Of a stretch of DNA of 64,000 bases, positions 41,145-52,030 are shown in pieces. The stretch is from NCBI GenBank assembly GCA_964007475.1, contig OZ023273.1, positions 148,215,308 through 148,279,307 on the forward strand, given 5' to 3'. Below the pieces are notes generated by a model, which saw only the letters and a list, made by a program, of their open reading frames with translations, had not been told where the DNA came from and did no database searches. This stretch comes from Hybos culiciformis. Lineage: Eukaryota; Arthropoda; Insecta; Diptera; Hybotidae. The position numbers and the translations under genes are program-made. How positions within the stretch are numbered: the stretch's first letter is position 1; every line of letters starts with the position of its first letter.

Positions 41145-41441
41145 AAAAAGGCAGAAAATAAAAATAAGTAAAAAACGAGTTTTCAAAAAACTGAGGCCAG
41201 GCCGCATGAAAAAGTAGAAAATAACTTATTCTTCACACACAGAGGTGGACTCAGATTTTTTGATTGGGACATTTCTCTTGAATATTCTTTCTCTTCATGA
41301 ATCAAATCACTTACGTCCCAATCAAAAAATCTGAGTCCACCTCTGTGTGTGAAGAATAAGTTATTTTCTACTTTTTCATGCGGCCTGGCCTCAATTTTTT
41401 GAAAACTCGTTTTTTACCTTATTTTTATTTTCTGCCTTTTT
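41145..41441. repeat. long near-perfect inverted repeat (foldback hairpin)
   Basis: The left arm 41145-41270 and right arm 41315-41441 are reverse complements over about 126 bp, with one mismatch (ACTGAGG versus TTGAGG) and one indel, around a 44-nt loop. The arm tips nearest the loop read TTTTTTGATTGGGAC and GTCCCAATCAAAAAA. A transcript would fold into a long duplex. Candidates are a foldback-type transposon, a recent palindromic duplication, or a hairpin-RNA locus feeding the endo-siRNA pathway. Near-identity of the arms implies a recent origin or ongoing conversion. Confidence 0.9.
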
Positions 41442-44400
41442 TTTCTAATTAATAATTTGAAAAATAAAAAAAAAATTGTTTTCCATTTTTTGAAATTTTT
41501 TGAATGTAGGTATATAATTCTACAACTTTAAATTTAGCGTTATGATGAAATAAGAAGTGTCAAAATTCAATTCAAAACAAAATTTGAATTAAAATTATCA
41601 ATATGTACTATATTCAAATTTCAATGGATATACATATATTTTGTCTCTAACGTAAATATGGTCCATATACTAAATAATTTTATAAAAATAAAATATTTTA
41701 TTTATGTATGTTCATTCACATGCACACATCATAAATATTAATAATATTATTAAAGATATAATAAGATAAGTTCCAAAAATTTATTTTTCATCAATTACCT
41801 AATTTTTGAAATTCCACATGTGCTTTATATATCAGAAATAAAATAAAAATCTTATAATCTACTCAAAAATGAGAAATTTTTCGTTATTTCTTGATCGAAA
41901 CATTTTCATCTAAAAAAAGTATTTAATATAATTGTAATATATATTATCTATGTTATTGTGGGCAAAATCAGGACGTTAAATTACTTTTCTGACAACTAAT
42001 TTCAATTAAATTAATAGAAAAATAAAATATTTTTGTCAATTTGATAGTCCTGGTATCTTATAAATACAATGACTCACGAAAAAAAAATTAATAATATAAA
42101 TACAAATTCAGGATTGAAAAGAAAATATTCATTTATTGGATTTTATGGATACAAAGAATCTGCCAAAACTGTAGTATTATTTAACAACAAAATTATAGCA
42201 ATATATTATATAAAAATTGATAAATAATGACCAAGATTATTATGATAATTTACATTTAACTAATTTACATTTACATTTGATTGAAATCCTGACACGAAAA
42301 TTATTCAAACCATCTGAACAGCTAAAGACTATATTTTCTAACTTAAAGTAATATTCTTACAAAATTATTATAACACATTTTAATGAAATCATTAATTTAA
42401 GTTAAACTAATATTTAGGAATTTTTTTCTTAAATAATAAATTTTCTTCTATTTTTTTTTGTTTAATAATAAAATAATAATTTTTTAATATATTATTATTA
42501 CTAACTACAAGTGAAAAGTTTAACCAAAAAAATATTTTAAATTTATTTAAAATGTAAATAGAAATGTGTATTTTATATAAGAAACAGAAAAATAATAAAG
42601 AAAAAGTTAGGGAAAGAAAATATGATGATAAAATTTTATTCATATAATGAAAAAAAAAACTTAACACATAAATGAGTTTTTATTATGTAGCCTCCTACTT
42701 AACTGTGTTATAAAAGGATTAATTCACTATGTATGTACTTGTTTTACTAAGACGAACCATTCATATTTTAATTTTGATTTTAATGAGAATATGAAAATAA
42801 AAATCTCATTTAAATATTAAATATTCTAAGATTCTTTTTTTTTTAATAAATATGATTTTTGTTGTAAATAAGCATTTGGCTGGTTTTTACCAGGATTGTT
42901 GGTTCCATACACCAACCCCTTTTAAAATAAAGTACCTACCACAATTTTTTAATGCCAAAGGATAATATTATTCATCTTATAGTAAGTAGATAAAAATAAT
43001 ACAAAAACCTTGAATTTTTGATTAAATTAAGTAAAAAAAATTTCATTAATTTAATTTTTAACAATAATTTATATTATTTAATATTTAAAATTAATCTGTT
43101 AAATTCAACAGCTTATTATATCACCTGAAAAATAAATATTTTAATATTATGATATTGGGAAAACAATTTTACCTCTGTAATTTATAGAAAATTCACAAGA
43201 ATTTTCCACTAAATTAAAAAAAAAAAAAAAAAACAACAAATTTATCAAAAATTTGAGATAGAAATTTTCATATACTTTCTCTACCTGTTCAAAAGTTGAA
43301 TAATTTTTTTATTATTATAATGTTTTAAAATTTAAATAAATTGAAAACTTGATAAATACATTAGAATATTTTATTTTTCCTTTATTTTTGAAAAAAAAAG
43401 AGAACTTTAAAAACTTTTCATTCCAGCAAAGAACGCTTGGGTGAATTGTCTTATTTATTACCTTATGAATAATATAAAAAAAAGTCAAACTAAATTTAAA
43501 AAAATATATCCTTGTTTATTTTTGTAAACCTAAAAAATATTACTTCAATTAGAAAATTTATTAGTTTTTAGAAATTAAATTGGTTTTATTTTTGTTATAT
43601 ATCATAGGCATTATACTAGTATAGTATATAACTTATATCATCAGTCTAGAATTATGTAAATCTCAGCTAATTTATTAATGACTTTTATATTTATATAATT
43701 TGTAATTTATTTCATTGATTTTCTGACTTGAATATAAATTCACAGCTAAGTAATCGAAATATAAATTTTATATGAAATTTTAAGCCTTAATGATGTGACC
43801 TGATAATAAATTAGTAATACTATTTATTTTATTACAACCTCTTTTTAAACATAAAGACAAGTTGAATAGGCCAACTAGAAATTTACTCATCTGTACTGTT
43901 CTGTTGACAGTGGTTTTCAAAAAGTCCTTCAAAATTTTCGATGCATAAAATCTATCATTTTAAACTTGCATCCACAAAGATTGAAGAATAAAATAACACT
44001 TTAAATCACACAAAAACATAAAATTGAAACAATCTTTGAAATACTTATAACATATAGTTAAAATATATTATGTATGTATAAAAATCAATTTTATATAATC
44101 TCATAATTTCAGATTTCTAGTTTCAAATTTAATTTGCTTAATCTGTGTTGAACAAGAAAATAAACTCCCTTGAAATGCTATATTAAGATAATTTAAATTT
44201 TAATAAGCCTAAATAATTTATTATTCATGTTATGTTTATAATCTTAATCTAAATTTAAAGATTTTATTTTAAAAAGGCTTAAAATATATGTATATAATGT
44301 TTGTATATAATTCTTGGCATCATTTTAAGGATATATTTTTTTTACCTTCACATTTCTATTTACATCCTTTTTTCCTGGAAATGTTTATATTCCAAATTAA

Positions 44401-46374
44401 AATGAAATTCGAAAGTACATAATATGTCTACCCTTTAAGCAAAAATAAAAATTGTGATATTTTTTATATTTAGAAGAAAAATTTTCTTTTACAATATGTC
44501 TGTTAATCTTATGAAAAAAAGTAAACAAAATAGTTATTGACATAATGAAATTATTACACCTTGAATTCCAAAAAAAAGCTTAAATTTTTAGTTAAAAAAA
44601 AAACTACAAAAATAAAATTCTCAGTATATCGAAAACGCCAAAGAATATACATATGAACATGCTAAAGGTGTTAATCTTAACATATTTTTGTACACTTTCA
44701 GTATAATTTCCCCAAATAGTAACATATTTCAAATAAGTTGGAGAATGTACTTTGAAGTTAATAAAATTTCCCTATTAAATTTTCAATCCTTGTATCTTAT
44801 TTTTTCATAAACAATTGTAATTTATTTATATAAATTAATTATTTTACCGAAATATTTTCTTCCAAATTCATTTTAATAATAATTTATCATTTTAAAATTT
44901 TTAGAAATGTTCAACCTCATTTGTATTTATTTTAATTTTAAATAGTTATATTCAGATATGAAAAAAGAGTATAATATACAATTAAAAATGTAAAAATATT
45001 ATCTTTCGTTAATACAATATATTTTTAAATGTTTCTATGTAAATAATAAAATTCAGAAAAACCAAAATAACCAGAAAATTGTATTTATTTAGAAAATTTT
45101 CGTATCCAAAATTAAGTAGTGTAAAGCCATGTTGTGGTGTATAATACATAGAAAATTGTTTTCCCATATCTTTAATGTACAGGAAACTCTTTAGTATAGA
45201 ACTTATGATTTCAATAGGCTAATATATCTCTAGGCAGAATGCAACAAAATATAGGACCATTTTTTCTTTGCAGAAGAATACAATTAAAATATATAGAAAT
45301 TAAATTTTGTATGTAAGGATTTTCGAGTACCAAGACCGTCATAGGAATACATTTGAGCTTAATTAAACCGCAAAAGACAGGAAAATAGTTAAAATTCTAG
45401 CAAATCATAGTAACTCATTGTCACATTCGAATAATACAAGAGAACCATGAAAATTATAAATAAAAATAAAATTTCCCTCACATTGGATCACGATTTACCC
45501 CAGAAAGCCACGAAAAACCACGAGAAAACTTCGAAAATATAAATTAAAATATCAAATGCCAATCTCGAGAGTTATAAATAAAAATTAAATTTTACATAAA
45601 AAAAATGTACTTATTTAATTAATACTATAGGCTTGGCGGCTAGACCAAGACTCAACAATGTCTGCACCAGGATAATAATAAGTACAAAAATAATACCTTA
45701 ACCCACCCCCTAGTAAGATCAATTCTTTAATTTATTATTTAATTTTTTTTTTTATAAATAATCTTAATAATAATACAAACTATTATTTACTTAATTTATT
45801 TCACCAAAGGGAATATTTATGTTTATGTAAATTGTACATTGTACATAGATAAAATAAGTATAAATAAATATTGGCCGAATATTTTATTTCAAAATGTAAT
45901 ATGAACATGAAACTGAATATGAATAAAACAATAAAATCGATTATTCAACCAATTTACTAAACCAAATAGAAGATATAATATGATTTGCCTCTTTTCTTTT
46001 GCATGGGAAAATTCTTGCAAATTGATAAATTGTATGTATCTACGCACATATGTTATGTATTTAGTTTCTCAAAACGAATAGAGTTATTTTCTTCTAAAAA
46101 AAACGTGGATTATAGTATAATAAATATCATTATTGTTTTTAAAATTATTTGTTCTTGTCATAAATACCTACATATTAAGACAAATAAGAAAATAAAAAAT
46201 TTATAATTCTTTTTCATTTTGACTCTACATATGGAATGAAAATAAACCTTAATAAGATAATTAATAAGGATAGATAGATTAATTTGGACAAACGGAAATT
46301 GTTATTTTTCAGATGTATACTAAAAAATAAAGGATAAAATTAGGTTACATTATAAATATTAAAATAAGATTATC
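41442..46374. other. AT-rich gene-free stretch
   Basis: I see no exon or RNA gene on either strand. Most of it is poly-A/T and short AT words, and no element boundary could be defined. Confidence 0.5.
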
Positions 46375-46492
46375 ATTGGAGATATGTTCTTTCTATGCAA
46401 AAAAAAATCGTACAGGACTAATTAGATTGCCATATTGGAGATATATTCTTTCTAGGCAACAAAAAAACGTATAAGATTAATTGATTTTCTGT
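46375..46492. repeat. 59-bp tandem duplication
   Basis: Unit 1 (46375-46433) and unit 2 (46434-46492) both read ATTGGAGATAT-TTCTTTCTA-GCAA, then A-runs and CGTA-A-GA-TAATT-GATT. They have diverged by roughly a fifth. The duplication lies about 1 kb upstream of the coiled-coil gene. Confidence 0.7.
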
Positions 46493-47472
46493 GTTATACT
46501 TCAAAATAGAAAAGGCTTTTTTCACATACATTTTTTAATGCTAATATTCATATATAAAGAAAATTTTATTATTTTTTTCTGTACATACATATTATGTATA
46601 CAAATTTTCTTAATTATCAAATAAAACTTTTAATTCCAATTTTATTAAGATAACAAGAATTTAGACAACGAAAAAAAATTAAACTATTTAAGTTTCAAAT
46701 TTTTCATTATTATCATTACTCTGCTGAATTCTTAAACCTATATCTCAAAAACTGATTATACATTATAAGAGATTAAAGGATACGAAAATTATGTTAAATT
46801 GAAGTTTTCTTTTTTAAACATTGTACCTATTTACATATGTAAGTATACTTCAAAACTTTAAAGCTAGATATTTTACATTTTAATATTTTTATCGTGATAT
46901 GTAATGTTAAAATAACTTTTAATGTTAGTTGAGTTTTAATTAAAAATTAAAAATCATTTTCTAAAAATATCTAAATTTTATTCATATTTTGGAAATACAT
47001 GTATTGGATAGCTTATGTTAACATGAACATAGTTTTTAGGTACACTCTTAACATCAAAAAGTTTATTACATGCAAATTTTTATTTTTTTGTGCAAAATTC
47101 AGATTACTTTTATAGACAGACAATTGGACTGAATTATGTAGTTTAGTTGTATTTTCTTGTCGGTAAAATTTCCAAATTTCATCTACAACTAATTTAAATA
47201 AAAATGTATCTTGAATTGTAATGGTTAATCCCAATCCAAGTTTGTAAAAAATTAACTAAAAATTGCGTTTAAAAATTTTCCAAGCAACTTTTTACAAAAA
47301 TGTAATTTGAAATAAAAAATAATATTAGTCGAATTATAATTTTTTTTTTACAGAATAAAAATAAAAGTGATAAAAATACGAATATACATTTGAGAAAAAT
47401 AACAAAAATAAATAAATTTAATTGTGCCGTAAAATTTTTTTTAGATAATTTTTAACGTTGACGTGCAAAAAA
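46493..47472. other. upstream region of the coiled-coil gene
   Basis: No exon was recognised. The promoter of the coiled-coil gene is expected here. The region just before the start is poly-A/T rich and I cannot point to a TATA box or initiator. A 73-codon minus frame at 47013-47234 is unassigned. Confidence 0.4.
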
Positions 47473-47488
47473 ATGTTAAGAAAAAAAG
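47473..47488 (+). CDS. coiled-coil gene, start exon
   Basis: It encodes MLRKK plus one base and ends at a GTAATT donor. It is the only in-frame ATG that joins in phase to the next exon (47562-47620, ETKSEINVISVSNPQEIHDK), which has a clear TATTTTAG acceptor and GTAAGA donor. A one-exon-later start is possible, so this start is likely but unproven. Confidence 0.5.
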
Positions 47489-50400
47489 GTAATTATTTCA
47501 ATTTTTGACAAAAAAAAAAAATATATAATAAAAAAAAAATTAATAAATTCTATTATTTTAGAAACAAAATCAGAAATAAATGTTATTTCAGTTAGTAATC
47601 CTCAAGAAATACACGATAAGGTAAGATAAAAAAGATAAATTTTAATTAAGAAAACCTTAATTTTTATAAAAATGTGTAAATTCTAAAAAAATTACTTTGC
47701 AATATATGTGGCTCGAAAATAAAATTTAAAAAAAAAATTCGGATTATAAAATTTACTAAACTTATATTATAAATATGTATTACAATTTTTATACATATAT
47801 TTTTTTTCAGAAAAATGTTTCAACTTCAAAAAAAACTCGAAACACTTTTCTTTTTCGATCCCAGTCTAAAACAAGTATTGAATTAAAAATAAAACCAAAT
47901 CCTACAGTTGCAGTAAGTGTACGGCCAAGCACGGCAAGAAACTCTTGCAGCTCGACAGGGATGAGTTTGAGATCTTCAAATATTTCGCAATCAACAATTT
48001 CATCAAAATCTAGTAATTTGAATATGAAGTTATAATAATTTTTCTGACCTTTTTTTTTAATTCTAAATTCTTTTTAATTTTTATTTTTATATAGATTTCA
48101 AAAATTGTGAATTAGTAGAAACTACTTCAAAAACATACACACATACATTGGGAAAACTTCCTAAATATTTAAGAGATCGAAAAAAGAAAGCTGCTCAACT
48201 GAAAGAGCACGAGAAAGAAAATATACTAAACTCAATTGAAGATGATAAAAATTTAGAAAATACACTAGAAGACAAATTCGTAACTCCAAGACTTGAAATT
48301 GAGTTAATTGATGGAGACTCTGATTCTGAAATTTCACCCATTCAAGTTATAAATTCGGATATTTCTGAAATGGAAAAAAATATATTAGACAGCGAAGTGG
48401 ATGATTTGAATGAAGACCAAAGTAAAATTGAATATGAAGGAACATTTGGTTGGCTACAATTATTTTTAAAGTTGTATTAATTTACTAATCTAAAATTTCT
48501 CACAGATGCGCTTAAAGTGAACGAAGTTAAAGAAAAAATTATTTCTGTTCAGTCATTAGGATTTGAATTCGCTAAAAATGTTATAGAATCTTTTATAGAA
48601 AATATTTCTCAGTTTAATAAAGAGGTAAAACGAATAATATAAATTTTCCAGTTTCAAGATCATTAATTTTTTTTTAGGGTGGAGATTGTGGGGATTTTGA
48701 AAGTCCATTAAAAGAAGCTTTAATCCAAATCAAGGAAAAAATTTATCAAGAATGGAAATATCAAGTATGAAAAATTTATTAATACAGTTCTATAAAATAG
48801 GTATATCGATTGTATTAATTTGAAATTTTTATTTTTTTTAGGAAAGCAATTCAGAACAAACTTTAAAAAATCTTCAAATTTTCAAGCCAATACCATCTAA
48901 ATGTGATCATTTAGAAATTATCAGTACATTAACGAAGGAAAAGCTTGAGTTGGAATTCAAAGTTGAAGTATTCATATTTCGCTGTTTATATGAATAAAAT
49001 TTTTTTTTAAAAAGAAGTCTCGTATTTCAGAAGTTGAAATCATTACTAATAGAATCAGAAGAAAAATCGGTACAAATGCAAGAAGCCCTAAATAAAAAAT
49101 TGAATAATATCCGGGAAGTTGTAGATCTCAATAAAATAGTAAATGATTCAAAGGATAAGGAAATTCAAAGGGTTAGTCTCAGATAGAACGAAAAGTTTGT
49201 TTTTGTTAAATTTCGTTGGAAGTGGAAAAACATCCGGAGCTAAACCCTTATTATCACCATTTAATGCCGAATTATTAATATTATAGCACTAGATTCCGAT
49301 TGAAAACTATTTCATCTTTCATTTCACCGGGTGTAACTTGATTACTTCTTGCCAATATTTTTACATTTACCCGTATTTAGTTGAAAATTGATATTTATTA
49401 CTGAAAAATTTATTTTATTATTTATTTTAGATTCAAACAATTAATAAAACTTTACAAGAACATAAAAAGGGTGTTGATTTCAAAAATGAGTCCCTAACAC
49501 GAAACTTGATTGATTTTAAGAATCAAGTTGATAATTATCAGCAAGAGACCCAGATTTTACAAAGCAGAATTAAAGAATTCGAAAATCAAGAAATGCTAAA
49601 AAAAGATAATCATGCTGAGCTTCAACTTTTGTATGAAGAAAAAAAAGACAGTTGTAACAAATTACTTACCATAATTGGAGATACTAAAGATGAAGTAAAA
49701 AAATTGCAAGCGGACTTAGAAAATCAAAAATTGATCTCTGAAAGTTGGTTCCAAAGATTTTTAAACTAATTAAATAAAACATTCTAATTCAAAATAAATC
49801 CACTCTAATACTTCAATTAAGCGTATATACAACTTAATTAAAAAAAGTACATTAGAAGTAACACTACAAAAGCCCGTTAATTTTTTAAATAAGCATTACA
49901 ATGTAAAATACAAATTTTCCTCGATTTATTCTTTATTTTTATTTTTTTTACACAGTTTTCACTTTCTTTCACTTGCTTTCACAAAAACCCAACGACAAAC
50001 AAATATATTTATAAAAAATCTAAGACATTTATTAGACGAAACTTTAATAATTTATTATTTATTTTATATCAGACAACACTGGACTCCTGGTGGAATTGCA
50101 ATACATGAAAGAAAATTATGAAAAATTGAAAAGTGGAAAAAAAGAAATTGAATTAGAAAAATCTTTAATTGAGAAAAATATGGAATTTTTAAAAGGAAAC
50201 TATGAAAAACTAAAACGTGAAAAAGATGAAATTGAATTAGAAAAATCTAGAATTGAAAAAGATTTGGAATTTTTAAACGAAAGTTACACAAAATTGAATC
50301 GAGAGAAAGAAGAAATTGAATTAGAAAAAACTAAAATTGAAAAATATTTGGTAATTTAAAGTTAAAAAATTTTTAAAGCAATAAAAAATTAAATAAATTA

Positions 50401-51951
50401 TCTTGTAGAATATGAAAGAGAGTGAAGGGATGAAAAAAAAATTAGATGAAACATTAGAAGAAATTTCAAAACTAAAAAACTCAAATGAGATTTTCAGGGA
50501 TACATTAAAAGAAATGTAAGATTTATAAATTTTTTGATGAAATTTTAAATTTTAATATTATTCTTATAAATAATATAATAAAACAAAGCAAGTTCATGGT
50601 GAGACCACAATATTAGAATCCTTTATATTAACTTCACTTTGTTTCCACAATCTTAGAAAGTCAAAATTGACCCACTTCCCGGTATCCAATCGAGCTGAAA
50701 TTTTGAACATCGCTTTGTCGTCGATGACAATGCACTTAAGCATCGACACATTCACGACACATTTATATCAAAAACTTTTTTTTTTATGGGTTGTGTTTTT
50801 TTGTAGGATAATTTTCATTGATTTAAAAAATAGAATTTTTATTTTAATAACTACTGTATTACCTATTTGCGGTTTTTGGGAAACACTATAATTATTTTGT
50901 CGACAATTCAATCTAACGTTTTTTTTTTTCCAGGGAGCTAAAAATTATGGAAAAATCTAATTTTGTTATAGATATCGAAGAAAAGCTTAAAGATTCGACG
51001 AAAAAATATTTAAATGAGGTATTTAAATATAAAATATTATAATATTAAAATAGAAAACGTTTTAGCAAATTCCTAAAAATTTTAGATAGAATCTCTGCAA
51101 TCTCTTGGAATGAGTATAAAACATGAAAATGAGCATATAACTTGTGAATTATTTAAATTAAAAATTGAAAATAAGCAATTAGAAGAAACAAATCATATGA
51201 ATCAAAGATTATTAAGAATTCGCGGAGAATTAATAAAATATTTGCATGAAAGTAAAGAAAGATGTTCTTTAAATGAGCTATATCCGAATGCTTCCAGAAT
51301 GTCTTTAATGCACGTTGATCAAGGAAGTATCTCTTCTAAGGTGGGACAGTGTTAACGAACGAAATCTATTAAATCAAAAAATATACTTCAGTTTTTAATT
51401 ATTTTATTTTTTCTTTAGAAAACCATCAGCAATGCCCACTATCAGCAATGTCCAAAAGAGAATACGTTCGGATCACCATCATTACTTGATAATCGTGATC
51501 CTGAAATGGCAAAACGAAAGTACATTATAAAAATGCTAGAGGAAAATGATGAAAGAAATAAGAAAGTAATTATAAAATTGGAAGAAAAAATTTCATGGCT
51601 AGAAAATGAAAATTTCGAATTAAAGAGAATAATGTAAATTTAAATAATAATTTTTTTTTTATTACGGTCGGAAAAGAATTATGTAAAAAAAAATTAGTAC
51701 AAAGCGTGCGTAAAGGAAATTATTCGCTAAATTTGGTAAGGGAAATTTTAGAGAGATTCATAACGTACAACATTTTAAAAGGATTCACATTTTTTGATAT
51801 ATAGAACATATCCATACTTTTTTTTTTTTGATAATCTGCTTATTCAAATATTTCACTTCTAATAGTATTAATATATTAGTTATTTATGTTACTTAACAAA
51901 ATTTTTTCATCTTTGTTCAGCAAAAATCAACATCAGTCAAAGCTTTCGTAA
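47473..51951 (+). CDS. unrecognised coiled-coil protein, 15-exon model, about 795 aa
   Basis: Exons: 47473-47488, 47562-47620, 47811-48012, 48095-48448, 48506-48624, 48678-48764, 48842-48967, 49031-49171, 49431-49743, 50073-50350, 50409-50515, 50934-51018, 51086-51340, 51419-51633, 51921-51951. All junctions are GT-AG, with phases that keep one frame. Residues 1-110 are Ser/Thr/Lys rich. Residues 111-124 read LGKLPKYLRDRKKK. An acidic segment follows, to about 200. From about 300 to 710 the protein is a Lys/Glu-rich coiled coil, including three 28-residue repeats. There is no signal peptide or membrane segment. I do not recognise the family; a cytoskeletal, centrosomal or axonemal scaffold is possible but is inference from the coiled coil only. 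Weak points are the exon 4 donor (GTTGGC), the exon 9 donor (GTTGGT) and the terminal exon. Confidence 0.7.
47811..48012 (+). CDS. coiled-coil gene, Ser/Thr-rich exon 3
   Basis: It starts after TTTTTTTCAG and encodes a basic Ser/Thr/Asn-rich stretch with SVRPSTARNSCSSTG. It ends at CTA|GTAATT, the only donor whose phase fits the next exon. A stronger-looking donor at 47913 (GCA|GTAAGT) would shift the frame of exon 4. It could mark an alternative isoform or a cryptic site. Confidence 0.6.
48095..48448 (+). CDS. coiled-coil gene, exon 4 with GKLPKYLRDRKK motif
   Basis: The acceptor is TTTATATAG. The exon begins with a basic LGKLPKYLRDRKKKAAQLK segment, then an acidic run with LIDGDSDSEISP and SEVDDLNEDQ. 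The basic segment recalls the G-x-(L/V)-P-x-YL-x-x-RK motif in enkurin-type proteins, but the match is short and I do not assign it. The end at GTTGGC is chosen by phase; the frame otherwise runs to a stop at 48480, which a retained intron would expose. Confidence 0.65.
49431..49743 (+). CDS. coiled-coil gene, exon 9
   Basis: The acceptor is TTTATTTTAG, and 104 codons of Lys/Glu/Gln-rich heptad-type sequence follow. Without splicing the frame ends at a stop at 49767, followed by AATAAA near 49784. The donor GAAA|GTTGGT is weak but in phase with exon 10. A short isoform ending here, or two adjacent genes, are therefore real alternatives. Confidence 0.6.
50073..50350 (+). CDS. coiled-coil gene, exon 10 with 28-residue repeats
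   Basis: It starts after TTATATCAG and ends at a GTAATT donor. It encodes 92 residues that are almost entirely repeat: NYEKLKSGKKEIELEK and so on (50114-50197), NYEKLKREKDEIELEK and so on (50198-50281), and a partial third copy SYTKLNREKEEIELEK and so on (50282-50350). Each unit is 84 bp, which is 28 residues or exactly four heptads, so duplication preserves the coiled-coil register. Confidence 0.75.
50114..50350 (+). repeat. 84-bp in-frame tandem repeat, about 2.8 copies
   Basis: Three consecutive units within exon 10 differ at scattered positions. The third is truncated by the splice donor. They encode the 28-residue heptad repeat of the coiled-coil protein. Confidence 0.85.
50660..50800. 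repeat. dispersed repeat fragment inside intron 11
   Basis: This 418-bp intron is unusually long for the gene and contains CCAATCGAGCTGAAATTTTG, preceded by GACCCACTT. The same core occurs near 850, and a variant with a similar CCCACTT lead-in near 40,570-40,600. An insertion would explain the intron's size. Confidence 0.45.
51419..51633 (+). CDS. coiled-coil gene, exon 14
   Basis: The acceptor is TTTTTTCTTTAG. It encodes 71 residues ending in a heptad-like WLENENFELKRI. The sequence then offers either a stop (ATG TAA at 51632-51637, giving 786 aa) or the donor AAT|GTAAAT leading to a final short exon. Both are shown because sequence alone cannot choose. Confidence 0.7.
51921..51951 (+). CDS. 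coiled-coil gene, possible terminal exon 15
   Basis: It follows the acceptor ATCTTTGTTCAG and continues the exon 14 frame as I-KNQHQSKLS-stop. Phase and splice sites fit, but the exon is only 31 bp of coding sequence. Confidence 0.45.
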
Positions 51952-52024
51952 CTTGAAGATGCAATCGTAATTATATTTTTATATACATATACAAGTACAA
52001 TGTATGCATTCAATTATGTCTGTT

Positions 52025-52030
52025 AATAAA
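52025..52030 (+). terminator. polyadenylation signal AATAAA for the coiled-coil gene
   Basis: AATAAA lies about 75 bp after the predicted stop at 51951. In DNA this A/T rich the hexamer is frequent, so support is mainly positional. Confidence 0.4.

Noticed and set aside
47013..47234. 73-codon minus-strand frame upstream of the coiled-coil gene
   Set aside because: Looks slightly protein-like but matches no known family and has no supporting splice sites; left unassigned.
47913..47918. Strong-looking donor GTAAGT inside exon 3 of the coiled-coil gene
   Set aside because: Using it puts exon 4 out of frame; the weaker donor at 48013 keeps the frame, so this was treated as cryptic or alternative.
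50667..50891. 74-codon plus-strand frame
   Set aside because: It lies in the intron between exons 11 and 12 of the coiled-coil gene and overlaps a dispersed repeat motif.
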